Source: Micromonospora_G sp044458865 (lineage in GTDB: Bacteria > Actinomycetota > Actinomycetes > Mycobacteriales > Micromonosporaceae). From it: a stretch of 64,000 bases of DNA. Location of the stretch: NCBI RefSeq assembly GCF_044458865.1, contig NZ_JBITIH010000003.1, forward strand, positions 124,001-188,000. The letters run 5' to 3'. Shown here piece by piece: positions 34,109-42,609 of the stretch. Every line of letters begins with the position of its first letter. Position 1 is the stretch's first letter. Position numbers and translations under genes: made by a program. Under the pieces are notes generated by a model, which saw nothing but the letters and a program-made list of their open reading frames with translations, made no database searches and was not told the DNA's origin.

Positions 34109-34672
34109 TCAGGACTTGGCTTCGTTGGCCTCGTCGCTGTCCTCGCGGGCAGCCGCCGTGTCGCCCGACACCGACTCCGGTGCCTCGGCGTCCTGGTCAG
34201 CCGGGCCGGTCTCGGTGGTCTCGTCCTCGGGGGCGAGCGCCTCGACCTTGTCCTGCTGAGCCGCCTTGCGGGCGGCCGACTTCTGCGGGGTGCCGGCCGT
34301 CGGGGCGGTGACGACCAGTTCCTCGACCAGCTCGATGATCGCCATGGGGGCGTTGTCGCCCTTACGCGGCCCGGTCTTCACGATCCGGGTGTAGCCACCG
34401 GGACGGTTCGCGTACCGGGGGGCGATCTGGTCGAACAGGGTGTAGACGACGTCCTTGTCCCGCACCGTGCCGAGCACCTTACGACGGCTGGCCAGGTCGC
34501 CGCGCTTCGCCTTGGTGATCAACTGCTCCGCCAGGGGCCGCAGCCGCTTGGCCTTGGTCTCGGTCGTCTTGATCTTGCCGTGCTGGAACAGCGCGGTGGC
34601 CAGGTTGGCCAGCATCAGCCGCTCGTGCGCGGGGCTGCCGCCGAGGCGGGGACCCTTGGTGGGCGTGGGCAT
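34109..34672 (-). CDS. rplQ: 50S ribosomal protein L17
   Basis: Large-subunit protein near the exit tunnel. The L17 fold occupies residues 1-118 (MPTPTKGPRLGGSPAHERLMLANLA start, GGYTRIVK near 92-99). Residues 119-187 form an acidic, Ala/Glu/Asp-rich tail, a common actinobacterial extension with no known fold. It lies 48 bp after rpoA and ends the alpha operon before a strong terminator. Confidence 0.98.
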   Translation of the reverse strand: MPTPTKGPRLGGSPAHERLMLANLATALFQHGKIKTTETKAKRLRPLAEQLITKAKRGDLASRRKVLGTVRDKDVVYTLFDQIAPRYANRPGGYTRIVKTGPRKGDNAPMAIIELVEELVVTAPTAGTPQKSAARKAAQQDKVEALAPEDETTETGPADQDAEAPESVSGDTAAAREDSDEANEAKS

Positions 34673-34720
34673 GCTTGGTGCTCCTCAGTAGTGGGCAGCT
34701 GATCTCCAGCTAGCCGAAAA

Positions 34721-35743
34721 TCAAAGCTGCTCGGTCTCGCGGTAGTCGTCGGTGTCGTAGTCGCCCTCGCCAAAGGTGTCCACGACGTGCGCCGGGTCGA
34801 AGTTCGGGGCAGAGTCCTTCAGCCCCAGGCCCATCCCGGCGAGCTTCATCTTGACCTCGTCGATCGACTTCTGACCGAAATTCCGGATGTCGAGGAGGTC
34901 TGCCTCGGTACGCCCGATGAGCTCACCAACGGAGTTGATGCCCTCGCGCTTGAGGCAGTTGTAGGAGCGGACGGTGAGGTCGAGCTCCTCGATCGGCAGT
35001 GCCAGGTCGGCAGCGAGCTGCGCGTCCTGCGGCGACGGGCCGATGTCGATGCCCTCCGCCGTCTCGTCCAGCTCCCGGGCCAGGCCGAAGAGCTCGACCA
35101 GGGTGGAACCGGCGGACGCCAGAGCGGTACGCGGGCCGATCGACGCCTTGGTCTCGACGTCGATGATCAGGCGGTCGAAGTCCGTCCGCTGCTCGACCCG
35201 GGTGGCCTCGACCCGGTAGGTCACCTTCAGCACCGGCGAGTAGATCGAGTCGACCGGGATCCGGCCGATCTCGGCGCCGGCCTGCTTGTTCTGCGCGGCG
35301 GTGACGTAACCCCGGCCCCGCTCGACGGTCAGCTCCATGTCGAGCCGGCCCTTGCCGTTCAGGGTGGCGAGCTTGAGGTCACCGGTGTGCACCGACACTC
35401 CGGCCGGCGGCTGGATGTCCGCGGCGGTGACATCGCCGGGACCCTGCTTGCGCAGGTACATGCTGACCGGCTCGTCGTGGTCGGAGCTGACGCAGAGCTC
35501 CTTGACGTTCATGACCAGCTCGACCACGTCCTCCTTGACACCGGGGATCGTGGTGAACTCGTGCAGCACGCCGTCAATCTTGATCGACGTCACGGCCGCG
35601 CCCGGGATGGACGACAGCAGCGTACGGCGCAGGGAGTTGCCCAGGGTGTAACCGAAGCCCGGCTCAAGCGGTTCGATCGTGAACCGGGACCGGGTCTCGC
35701 TGATCGACTCCTCCGAGAGGGTCGGCCGCTGGGTGATGAGCAC
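34721..35743 (-). CDS. rpoA: RNA polymerase alpha subunit
   Basis: Assembly platform of RNA polymerase and target of activators. 340 residues: alpha-NTD (about 1-235, with the dimerisation motif GYTLGNSLRRTLLSSIPGAA), a flexible linker with an acidic stretch, and alpha-CTD (about 250-320, LTVRSYNCLKREGINSVGEL, FGQKSIDEVKMKL). The tail is acidic. It follows rpsD by 160 bp, a gap that holds a perfect 17-bp hairpin. Confidence 0.99.
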   Translation of the reverse strand: MLITQRPTLSEESISETRSRFTIEPLEPGFGYTLGNSLRRTLLSSIPGAAVTSIKIDGVLHEFTTIPGVKEDVVELVMNVKELCVSSDHDEPVSMYLRKQGPGDVTAADIQPPAGVSVHTGDLKLATLNGKGRLDMELTVERGRGYVTAAQNKQAGAEIGRIPVDSIYSPVLKVTYRVEATRVEQRTDFDRLIIDVETKASIGPRTALASAGSTLVELFGLARELDETAEGIDIGPSPQDAQLAADLALPIEELDLTVRSYNCLKREGINSVGELIGRTEADLLDIRNFGQKSIDEVKMKLAGMGLGLKDSAPNFDPAHVVDTFGEGDYDTDDYRETEQL

Positions 35744-35832
35744 TTCAGTTCTCCTTGTTTCGGGGCGCCCACCATTTGACGCCCGTCTTTACCGCCATGC
35801 CAGCGAACTGGCGACCACCCGGGATCCGACCC

Positions 35833-35878
35833 GGGTCGGCCGTACGGCAACACCAGTGGCGTGCCGTACGGCCGACCC
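35833..35878 (-). other. Perfect hairpin between rpsD and rpoA
   Basis: Arms of 17 bp (35833-35849 and 35862-35878) pair perfectly around a 12-nt loop that can form a small inner stem. It lies inside the operon, 90 bp ahead of rpoA, without a T-tract. It could attenuate, process or stabilise the message, and may set the ratio of rpoA to ribosomal genes. Confidence 0.75.
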
Positions 35879-35903
35879 CGGACCGGGCCGAGCGGTTTCA
35901 GCC

Positions 35904-36530
35904 CTACTTGGAGTAGAGCTCGACGATCAGCTGTTCCTGGACCTGCGTGTCGATGACCTGCCGGGCCGGGAGCGAGTGCACCAGGATCTTCATCTGGCTG
36001 GGGATCGCCTCCAGCCAGGCCGGCACCGTGCGCGAACCCGACTGGGCCTGCGCGACGACGAACGGGGTCATCTCCTTGGACTTGCCCCGAACCTCGATGA
36101 TGTCGTGTTCCTTGATGCGGTACGACGGGATGTCGACCTTCTTGCCGTTCACGATGAAGTGACCGTGCTTGACCAACTGGCGGGCCATGTCCCGGGACTG
36201 GGCGTAGCCAGCCCGGTAGACCACGTTGTCCAGCCGCGACTCGAGGATCTGCAGGAGGACCTCACCGGTCTTCGCCTGCTTGGCCACGGCCTCCTCGTAG
36301 TAACCGCGGAACTGCTTCTCCAGCACGCCGTAGACACGACGGGCCTTCTGCTTCTCACGAAGCTGGAGCAGGTACTCGGTCTCCTTGGTCCGACCCCGGC
36401 CGTGCTGTCCGGGCGGGAACGGCCGGGACTCGAACGGGCACTTCGGGCCATCGCACTTGCTGCCCTTGAGGAACAGCTTCATCTTCTCCCGCCGGCAACG
36501 GCGGCAGTCTGCACCGGTGTAACGAGCCAT
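35904..36530 (-). CDS. rpsD: 30S ribosomal protein S4 (zinc-binding type)
   Basis: Primary 16S rRNA-binding protein that nucleates small-subunit assembly. 208 residues. The N-terminal segment carries Cys9, Cys12, Cys26 and Cys31, the zinc-binding form of S4. The S4 RNA-binding domain (about 98-160) includes SRLDNVVYRAGYA and ARQLVKHGHFIVNGKKVDIPSY. In many bacteria S4 represses its own operon. It follows rpsK by 13 bp. Confidence 0.99.
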   Translation of the reverse strand: MARYTGADCRRCRREKMKLFLKGSKCDGPKCPFESRPFPPGQHGRGRTKETEYLLQLREKQKARRVYGVLEKQFRGYYEEAVAKQAKTGEVLLQILESRLDNVVYRAGYAQSRDMARQLVKHGHFIVNGKKVDIPSYRIKEHDIIEVRGKSKEMTPFVVAQAQSGSRTVPAWLEAIPSQMKILVHSLPARQVIDTQVQEQLIVELYSK

Positions 36531-36543
36531 CTCTCTCTACCTC

Positions 36544-36951
36544 TCAGACCCGACGACGCTTCGGCGGACGGCACCCGTTGTGCGGCTGCGGGGTGACGTC
36601 GGAGATCTGCCCGACCTCCAGCCCGACGGCCTGCAGCGAACGGATAGCGGTCTCCCGGCCGGAGCCGGGGCCCTTGACGAACACGTCGACCTTGCGCATG
36701 CCGTGTTCCATCGCCCGGCGGGCGGCCGCCTCGGCGGCCAGCTGCGCGGCGAACGGAGTCGACTTGCGGGAGCCCTTGAAGCCGACCTGGCCGGCGGAGG
36801 CCCAGGAGATGACCGCACCAGTCGGGTCCGTGATCGACACGATGGTGTTGTTGAAGGTGCTCTTGATGTGCGCCTGCCCATGGGCGACGTTCTTGCGTTC
36901 CTTGCGCCGAACCTTCTTTACAGCGGCTCCGGCGCGAGCCTTCGGTGGCAT
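36544..36951 (-). CDS. rpsK: 30S ribosomal protein S11
   Basis: Platform protein of the small subunit, near the E-site mRNA. 135 residues, full length, with a basic lead (residues 1-20), the core THIKST-like [19 protein letters not shown], and the C-terminal [14 protein letters not shown]. It lies between rpsM (63 bp) and rpsD (13 bp). Confidence 0.99.
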
Positions 36952-37014
36952 AAGTCTGTGCGCTCCTAGTGTGGGATACCCGGCCGTGTCCTGAGGACGT
37001 GGCCGGAGCGGTTG

Positions 37015-37395
37015 TTACTTCCGGCCGGCCTTCTTCTTGCCTGCCACGGTCCGCTTCGGGCCCTTGCGGGTCCGGGCGTTGGTACGGGTCCGCTGACCAC
37101 GTACGGGCAGGCCCCGGCGGTGCCGGATGCCCTCGTAGCAACCGATCTCGACCTTGCGGCGGATATCAGCGGCGACCTCGCGGCGCAGGTCACCCTCAAC
37201 CTTGTAGTTCGCGTCGATGTGGTCGCGGAGCTGGACCAGCTCCTCGTCCGTGAGGTCCTTGGCGCGCTTGTCCGGAGAGATCCCGGTCGCAGCGAGCGTT
37301 TCGACGGCCCGGGTCCGACCGACCCCGAAAATGTAAGTGAGCGCGATCTCCATCCGCTTTTCGCGGGGGAGGTCGACGCCGGCTAGACGTGCCAT
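37015..37395 (-). CDS. rpsM: 30S ribosomal protein S13
   Basis: Head protein of the small subunit contacting P-site tRNA and L5. 126 residues from MARLAGVDLPREKR, the standard start; the open frame extends upstream without similarity. Contains GRTRAVETLAATGISPDKR and the basic tail RGQRTRTNARTRKGP. The 230-bp gap before it, back to rpmJ, has no gene. Confidence 0.99.
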   Translation of the reverse strand: MARLAGVDLPREKRMEIALTYIFGVGRTRAVETLAATGISPDKRAKDLTDEELVQLRDHIDANYKVEGDLRREVAADIRRKVEIGCYEGIRHRRGLPVRGQRTRTNARTRKGPKRTVAGKKKAGRK

Positions 37396-37625
37396 GCGCG
37401 GGCGTACTCCTCGTGTTTTCTCGCGGAGGTCTCTGGCCCGGCCCATCCCGCCTGCCCCGGCGGGCCCCGGCCTCCGACCGGGGGTGAGCCACGAGAACCG
37501 ACGCATCACACGACGGCGCGCTCGCGGCTGGGACGAGCTATTGCTGTGTTACTGGATCCTCTTGCGCTTGCGGATCGGCGACGAGGCTGCCCGACACCGG
37601 CCTGTCTAGTGGCCGGCCGACCGGA

Positions 37626-37739
37626 TCAGCCCTGGCGCTGCTTGTGGCGCGGGTCGCTGCAGATGATCATGACCCGGCCGTGCCGGCGGATGACCCGGCA
37701 CTTGTTGCAGATCCGCTTGACGCTCGGCTTGACCTTCAC
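37626..37739 (-). CDS. rpmJ: 50S ribosomal protein L36 (zinc-binding type)
   Basis: A 37-residue large-subunit protein. It begins at GTG 37739, MKVKPSVKRICNKC, and ends HKQRQG. Cys11, Cys14, Cys27 and His32 are the zinc ligands of the C+ type. It sits 109 bp after infA in the usual order infA-rpmJ-rpsM. Confidence 0.97.
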   Translation of the reverse strand: MKVKPSVKRICNKCRVIRRHGRVMIICSDPRHKQRQG

Positions 37740-37848
37740 GGGTTTGCCTTACTTCCCATAAGGCCCAGCGACGTACGCACGGCGCTGGACTTCGAGGACG
37801 GACACGGACATTCCGGCCGTCGTCAGATGACTGAATCCGAACCTGGAT

Positions 37849-38070
37849 TCACTTGTAGCGGTAGACGATGCGCCCGCGGGTCAGGTCGTACGGCGAAAGC
37901 TCGACGACAACCCGGTCCTCGGGCAGGATGCGGATGTAGTGCTGCCGCATCTTGCCGCTGATGTGAGCCAGCACCTTGTGGCCGTTCGCAAGCTCGACCC
38001 GGAACATGGCGTTCGGGAGCGGCTCAATGACCCGGCCCTCAATCTCGATGGCTCCGTCTTTTTTCGGCAT
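37849..38070 (-). CDS. infA: Translation initiation factor IF-1
   Basis: Binds the ribosomal A site during initiation. 73 residues, a single OB (S1-like) fold from MPKKDGAIEIEGRVIE to the RIVYRYK end. ATG 38070 is preceded by GGAGG. It opens the alpha operon and has its own promoter about 160 bp upstream. Confidence 0.99.
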   Translation of the reverse strand: MPKKDGAIEIEGRVIEPLPNAMFRVELANGHKVLAHISGKMRQHYIRILPEDRVVVELSPYDLTRGRIVYRYK

Positions 38071-38521
38071 GTCCTCCGCTGTCCTGACGTCGGTAACTCC
38101 GGACGGCTCACAACGCCTTACCCGGATGCCTGCCTCAATCAAGATCAGCCAACCGGACCAGCCGCGGCTCCGACTCCCACCGAAGCGCAGGGTGGGCATG
38201 CCGGAGTGGACGCTGTGCGCCGATCAGCCAGTGTACGCCCGCCCACGGATCGACGCCAAACCGAGGTAGCCCCGGTGTGGCGGATCGGACGAACCAGCCG
38301 ATACTAGTCGGCCTTTCCGCCGAGGTGCCAGCCTCCCCGACCACTCGACGCCCCCTGCCCCGGCGCCCGGCCGACCGTCCGGCGTCGCCGATCCGGCCGC
38401 TCCTGCCCAGCCCGCAGCCTGTCAGAGGCGACACCGAGACGTACGGCGTCCGGTTGTCAGGCAGCCAACGGCCGGCCTCACCGAGATGACGACGTCCGGC
38501 CAGGGACCAGTGGGTCGGAGG
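38071..38521. other. Leader region of infA and intergenic space
   Basis: About 450 bp in which no frame on either strand shows the expected third-position bias or a family match. It contains the infA promoter at 38230-38259 and an approximately 150-nt untranslated leader. Beyond the promoter nothing was recognised. Confidence 0.6.
38230..38259 (-). promoter_or_regulatory. Promoter of the infA/alpha operon
   Basis: Read leftwards, TTGGCG (38254-38259), an 18-bp spacer, and TACACT (38230-38235) make a good housekeeping promoter, about 160 bp upstream of the infA start. Confidence 0.6.
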
Positions 38522-38671
38522 TCATCCGGCCACCCGCCGGGAGGACTCCCACCCGCTCGGGTGCCGCCGGTTCCGGCGCACCGCCGACGCGGCGTCCAGC
38601 TCCTCGTACGTCTCCGCGGCGTACGCCGCCCGCGACTCGCCCCCACAGGGGTACGAGGCTGCCACCTCCAC
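38522..38671 (-). CDS. Possible small unrecognised protein after map
   Basis: A 49-codon frame from GTG 38671, beginning 20 bp after the map stop. Almost every codon ends in G or C (only a few of about 50 do not), the pattern of real genes here and not of the surrounding spacer. The product would read VEVAASYPCGGES, then AAYAAETYEELDAAS, and end in a basic stretch RRNRRHPSGW. I see no ribosome-binding site before the GTG; the same frame is open back through the last codons of map, in another phase. It could be a small gene, or the decayed end of one. I do not recognise it. Confidence 0.35.
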   Translation of the reverse strand: MEVAASYPCGGESRAAYAAETYEELDAASAVRRNRRHPSGWESSRRVAG

Positions 38672-38691
38672 GCTGGCGAGCCCGAGGACGT

Positions 38692-39543
38692 TCAGCTCGA
38701 AGACGAGGTGGCCGGCTGGCGTGACGTGACCAGATCACCGAGCCGTGCCCGGCCCCCGTCCACGGCGGTGAGCACCCACACGCCGTCCGGGAGCAGCGCC
38801 ATCGAGTGCTCGACATGGGCCGCGACGGAGTTGTCCCGGGTCACCACGGTCCAACCGTCGTCCAGCTCGGCCGTGCGCGGCGACCCCAACGTGATCATCG
38901 GCTCGATCGCCAGTGCCATCCCGGGCACCAGGCGGGGCCCACGCCCCGGCCGCCCGTGGTTGAGCACATGCGGATCCTGGTGCATCTCGGTCCCGATGCC
39001 GTGCCCGCCGTAGCCGTCGACAATGCCGTACCGCCCGCCCTTGCGAACCGCGATCTCGACCGCGGCCGAGATGTCGGTCAGCCGGCCGCGTCCGTTCGCC
39101 GCACCACGCGCCGCGGCGGCGATACCGGCCCACATCGCGTCCTCGGCGACCTCGGCCATCCGGAGCAGCTCGGGCTGAACCTCACCGACCCCGACCGTGA
39201 TGGCCGCGTCTCCGTGCCATCCGTCCAGGACCGCGCCGCAGTCGATGGAGATCAGGTCTCCCTCCCGCAGCACCTGGTCGGCGGCGGGGATGGCGTGCAC
39301 AACCTGCTCGTTGACGGAGGAACAAATCGAGGCCGGGAATCCGTGGTAGCCCTTGAACGACGGGATCGCCCCGGCATCCCGGATCACCGATTCGGCGATG
39401 GCGTCGAGTTCCGCAGTGGAGATCCCGGGAGCGACCGCCTCGCGCATGCGGGCCAACGCCGCCGCGACGACCAGTCCGGCCGACCGCATCTTGTCGATCT
39501 GCTCCGGGGTCTTCAGCTGGATGTCCAGCTGGTGACGGCGCAT
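38692..39543 (-). CDS. map: Type I methionine aminopeptidase
   Basis: Removes N-terminal Met from nascent proteins. 283 residues with the metal ligands in ISIDCGAVLDGWHGDAAIT (two Asp), GYGGHGIG (His), ALAIEPMIT (Glu) and VEHSM (Glu). The N-terminus (IQLKTPEQIDKMRSAG) is the standard one; no SH3-like zinc extension is present. It has a short Ser-rich end. It follows adk by 230 bp, in the conserved order secY-adk-map-infA. Confidence 0.97.
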   Translation of the reverse strand: MRRHQLDIQLKTPEQIDKMRSAGLVVAAALARMREAVAPGISTAELDAIAESVIRDAGAIPSFKGYHGFPASICSSVNEQVVHAIPAADQVLREGDLISIDCGAVLDGWHGDAAITVGVGEVQPELLRMAEVAEDAMWAGIAAAARGAANGRGRLTDISAAVEIAVRKGGRYGIVDGYGGHGIGTEMHQDPHVLNHGRPGRGPRLVPGMALAIEPMITLGSPRTAELDDGWTVVTRDNSVAAHVEHSMALLPDGVWVLTAVDGGRARLGDLVTSRQPATSSSS

Positions 39544-39773
39544 GCCGGGTCTACCTTTCCCTCGCGGTCACCGGGCTTACCCCGGCACCCGCCACTATTC
39601 GCCTGCCCGTGACACGTTCAGCTCTCTGGCTGTCGGCCGCTCCACGGTCACGCCCGGGGCTCGGCCCCTCCGTGTGCCCCGGGACGGGATCAAGCCTGAC
39701 CTCCCAGAGCGGGGGTGCGGTGGGGCGCCACATCCACCCCACACGCACCCACGCCGATGCTGGAAATCAGAGC

Positions 39774-40427
39774 CTATCCGCCGTACGAGCGCAGCGCATC
39801 GATAGCCCGGACCGTGACGTCCTCCACCGGTCCGGTGGCGTCGATTCCCACCAGCTTGCCCTGGGCACCGTAGTAGTCGACCAGCGGCGCGGTCTTATCC
39901 GCGTACTCGCGCAGCCGCTCGGCGATCGTCTCGGCCTTGTCGTCGTCGCGCTGGAACAGCTCGGACCCGCACCGGTCGCAGATCCCCTGCTTGGTCGGCG
40001 CGTCGAACTCGATGTGCCAGATCTTGCCGCAGCCCCGACAGGTCCGCCGGCCGGAGAGCCGGCGGATCACCTCGTCGTCGTCCACGACCAGTTCCATCAC
40101 CAGGTCGAGCGCGGTGCCCAGGTCGGCCAGGAGCTTGTCCAGCGCGGCCGCCTGCGGCGTCGTACGCGGGAAGCCGTCGAGCAGGAATCCCTCGGCGGCG
40201 TCCGGCTCGGCGAGCCGACCCCGGACCATGTTGATGGTGACCTCGTCGGGCACCAACTTGCCGGCGTCCATGTACCGCTTGGCCTCGACCCCCAGCGGCG
40301 TGCCCTGGGTGACGTTGGCGCGGAAGATGTCCCCGGTCGAGATCTTGGGCACGGCCAGCTGGGCGGCGATGAACTCGGCCTGGGTCCCCTTGCCCGCCCC
40401 AGGGGGACCAACCAGAACGAGTCGCAT
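39774..40427 (-). CDS. adk: Adenylate kinase (long, zinc-LID form)
   Basis: Interconverts ATP+AMP and two ADP. 217 residues; P-loop GPPGAGKGT at residues 7-15, the AMP-binding DGFPRT motif near 84-89, and a long LID with four Cys (CRGCGK and CDRCG, about 127-154) that binds zinc. The ATG directly abuts the stop of secY, so translation is coupled. Confidence 0.98.
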   Translation of the reverse strand: MRLVLVGPPGAGKGTQAEFIAAQLAVPKISTGDIFRANVTQGTPLGVEAKRYMDAGKLVPDEVTINMVRGRLAEPDAAEGFLLDGFPRTTPQAAALDKLLADLGTALDLVMELVVDDDEVIRRLSGRRTCRGCGKIWHIEFDAPTKQGICDRCGSELFQRDDDKAETIAERLREYADKTAPLVDYYGAQGKLVGIDATGPVEDVTVRAIDALRSYGG

Positions 40428-41756
40428 CTAGCGCAGGAACCCTTCGTAGTTCCGCTGCATGAGTTGGCTCTCGATCTGCTTCACCGTCTCCAGACCCACA
40501 CCAACCATGATCAGCACCGCGGTACCACCGAACGGGAAGTTCTGGTACTGCTGGTTGTCCAGCCAGATGAAGAAGAAGTTCGGCAGGATCGAGATCAGGC
40601 CCAGGTAGAAGGCGCCGGGAAGAGTGATCCGGCTGAGGATGAAGTCGAGGTAGTCAGCGGTCGGCTTGCCCGGGCGGATACCCGGCACGAACCCGCCGTA
40701 CTTCTTCATGTTGTCCGCGACCTCGGTCGGGTTGAACGTGATCGAGACGTAGAAGTACGTGAAGAAGATGATCAGCAGGAAGTACGCGATGATGTGCGTC
40801 GGGCTGCTCGGGCTCACCAGGTTGTTCTGGATCCACGCCTGTACGTCGCCCGGGTTGTTCTGGTCGAAGAACTGCAGCGCCAACTGGGGCAGGTAGAGCA
40901 GCGACGAGGCGAAGATGACCGGGATGACACCGGCCTGGTTCACCTTGAGCGGGATGTAGGTCGAGGTACCGCCGTACATCCGCCGGCCGATCATCCGCTT
41001 CGCGTACTGCACCGGAATCCGGCGCTGCGCCTGCTCGATGAAGACCACCAGCGAGATGACCACCAGGACCAGCAGGATGACCAGGAAGAACATCCCCCAG
41101 CCCTTGGAGGTCTTGATCGACCAACCCTCGCCGGGCAGCCGCGCGGCGATCGAGGTGAAGATCAGGACCGACATGCCGTTGCCGACGCCCCGGTCGGTGA
41201 TCAGCTCACCGAGCCACATGACCACACCCGTGCCCGCGGTCATCGTGATGACCAGCACCGTCAGGGTGAGCCACATCGGCAGCCCGGTGTTCTCCGGGAC
41301 GATGGGGAAGTTGTCGCACTGGTTGTTGAAGAGCTGCCCGGAGCGGGCCAGCGCGACGAACGCGGACGCCTGCAGCACGCCCAGGCCGAGCGTCAGGTAG
41401 CGCGTGTACTGGGTGATCTTCGCCTGCCCGGACTGACCCTCCTTGCGGAGCTGCTCCAACCGCGGAATAACCACGGTGAGCAGCTGAAGGATGATCGAGG
41501 CGGTGATGTAGGGCATGATGCCCAGCGCGAAGACCGACAGCGACAGTAGCGCGCCGCCGGAGAAGAGGTTCAACAGCGACAGCACGCCGTCGGTCTGGAT
41601 CGTGTCCAGACACTTCTGCACGTTGCCGAAGGAGACACCCGGGCTGGGGAGCGTCGCACCGAGTCGGTAGACGCCGATGATAGCTACTGTGAACAGCAGC
41701 TTCTTGCGCAGGTCAGGCGTACGAAACGCACTGAAAAAGGCGGAGAGCAACTTCAT
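40428..41756 (-). CDS. secY: Preprotein translocase subunit SecY
   Basis: Core channel of the Sec translocon. 442 residues with ten membrane helices. The plug region, TM2 (YITASIILQLL) and the cytoplasmic loops contacting SecA and ribosome (EQAQRRIPVQYAKR) are all present. It is separated from rplO by 227 bp with a very strong hairpin, so it probably has its own promoter, and is followed immediately by adk. Confidence 0.99.
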   Translation of the reverse strand: MKLLSAFFSAFRTPDLRKKLLFTVAIIGVYRLGATLPSPGVSFGNVQKCLDTIQTDGVLSLLNLFSGGALLSLSVFALGIMPYITASIILQLLTVVIPRLEQLRKEGQSGQAKITQYTRYLTLGLGVLQASAFVALARSGQLFNNQCDNFPIVPENTGLPMWLTLTVLVITMTAGTGVVMWLGELITDRGVGNGMSVLIFTSIAARLPGEGWSIKTSKGWGMFFLVILLVLVVISLVVFIEQAQRRIPVQYAKRMIGRRMYGGTSTYIPLKVNQAGVIPVIFASSLLYLPQLALQFFDQNNPGDVQAWIQNNLVSPSSPTHIIAYFLLIIFFTYFYVSITFNPTEVADNMKKYGGFVPGIRPGKPTADYLDFILSRITLPGAFYLGLISILPNFFFIWLDNQQYQNFPFGGTAVLIMVGVGLETVKQIESQLMQRNYEGFLR

Positions 41757-41841
41757 CCTCCTGCGCGAGGCGGGCCGCCGGTGGTCCGGCGCGGCTTAGG
41801 GTGGTCGTCGAGCGGTAGCCCGATACCAGTGCTGGGATCGG

Positions 41842-41847
41842 ACTCTA
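41842..41847 (-). promoter_or_regulatory. Possible -10 element of a secY promoter
   Basis: TAGAGT on the minus strand matches the actinobacterial -10 consensus TAGRRT, 85 bp before secY and just after the hairpins that follow rplO. No convincing -35 was seen at the usual spacing. Confidence 0.35.
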
Positions 41848-41908
41848 ACAGCCCGGCGCCGATCCGGGCAGGTGCGCCCATGAACATACACCGGGTCCGA
41901 TGTTAACG

Positions 41909-41923
41909 AGGGGCACGGCCCCT
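41909..41923 (-). terminator. Short second hairpin after rplO
   Basis: A GGGGC/GCCCC stem around a 3-5-nt loop directly follows the large hairpin in the direction of transcription. Confidence 0.4.
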
Positions 41924-41930
41924 TAGTAGA

Positions 41931-41972
41931 CCTTGGCGCCCGTCAGTTGCAGACAACTGACGGGCGCCAAGG
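41931..41972 (-). terminator. Perfect 19-bp hairpin between rplO and secY
   Basis: Arms 41931-41949 and 41954-41972 are exactly complementary over 19 bp with a 4-nt loop, starting 12 bp after the rplO stop. It is the strongest stem in this window and likely a terminator or strong attenuator ending the S10-spc unit. Confidence 0.85.
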
Positions 41973-41983
41973 CCGCGTTCGTC

Positions 41984-42427
41984 CTACAGCTCGGTGGTCG
42001 AGCCGCCAGCAGCCGCGATCTTCTCCTTGGCCGACGCACTGAACGCGTGTGCCGACACCTGGAGCGTCACGCCGCCGAGATCTCCGGCACCGAGCACCTT
42101 GACCGGCTGGCCCTTGCGGACCGCACCCGCCTCGACGAGCTCGGCCGGACCGATCTGGCCGCCCTTGGGGAACAACTCCGCGAGCCGGTCCAGATTCACA
42201 ACCTGGAACTCCACGCGGAAGGGGTTCTTGAAGCCCTTCAGCTTCGGCAGGCGCATGTGGATGGGCATCTGCCCACCCTCGAACGCCGCCGAGATGTTCT
42301 TGCGGGCCTTGGAGCCCTTGGTGCCCCGACCGGCGGTCTTGCCCTTGGAGCCTTCACCACGACCCACGCGGGTCTTGGCGGTCTTGGCACCGGGCGCCGG
42401 GCGCAGGTGATGGACCTTGATCGTCAT
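41984..42427 (-). CDS. rplO: 50S ribosomal protein L15
   Basis: Late-assembling large-subunit protein. 147 residues: Gly/Arg/Lys-rich N-terminal extension (GEGSKGKTAGRGTKGSKARK) and an L18e-like fold. The start overlaps the rpmD stop by 1 bp (TAATG). It is the last gene before the hairpins preceding secY. Confidence 0.99.
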   Translation of the reverse strand: MTIKVHHLRPAPGAKTAKTRVGRGEGSKGKTAGRGTKGSKARKNISAAFEGGQMPIHMRLPKLKGFKNPFRVEFQVVNLDRLAELFPKGGQIGPAELVEAGAVRKGQPVKVLGAGDLGGVTLQVSAHAFSASAKEKIAAAGGSTTEL

Positions 42428-42609
42428 TACTCGACCTCCTCGACCTTCACGAGGTGGCTCACGGTGAAGATCATGCCCCGAATCTCGGGGCGGTCCTCCT
42501 TGACCACCACGTCATTGATCCGCTTGAGACCGAGCGACCGCAGGGACTCCCGCTGGTTGTGCTTGGTCCCGATGTCGGATCGGAGCTGGGTGACCTTGAG
42601 CCGTGCCAT
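42427..42609 (-). CDS. rpmD: 50S ribosomal protein L30
   Basis: Small large-subunit protein of 60 residues, from MARLKVTQLRSDIG to VSHLVKVEEVE, normal length. The ATG overlaps the rpsE stop by 1 bp and its stop overlaps the rplO start by 1 bp. The longer open frame upstream lies in rpsE. Confidence 0.98.
   Translation of the reverse strand: MARLKVTQLRSDIGTKHNQRESLRSLGLKRINDVVVKEDRPEIRGMIFTVSHLVKVEEVE

Noticed and set aside
36580..37490. Overlapping frames in the rpsM-rpsK region as extra genes
   Set aside because: They are shadows of ribosomal genes; none has a ribosome-binding site together with a family match.
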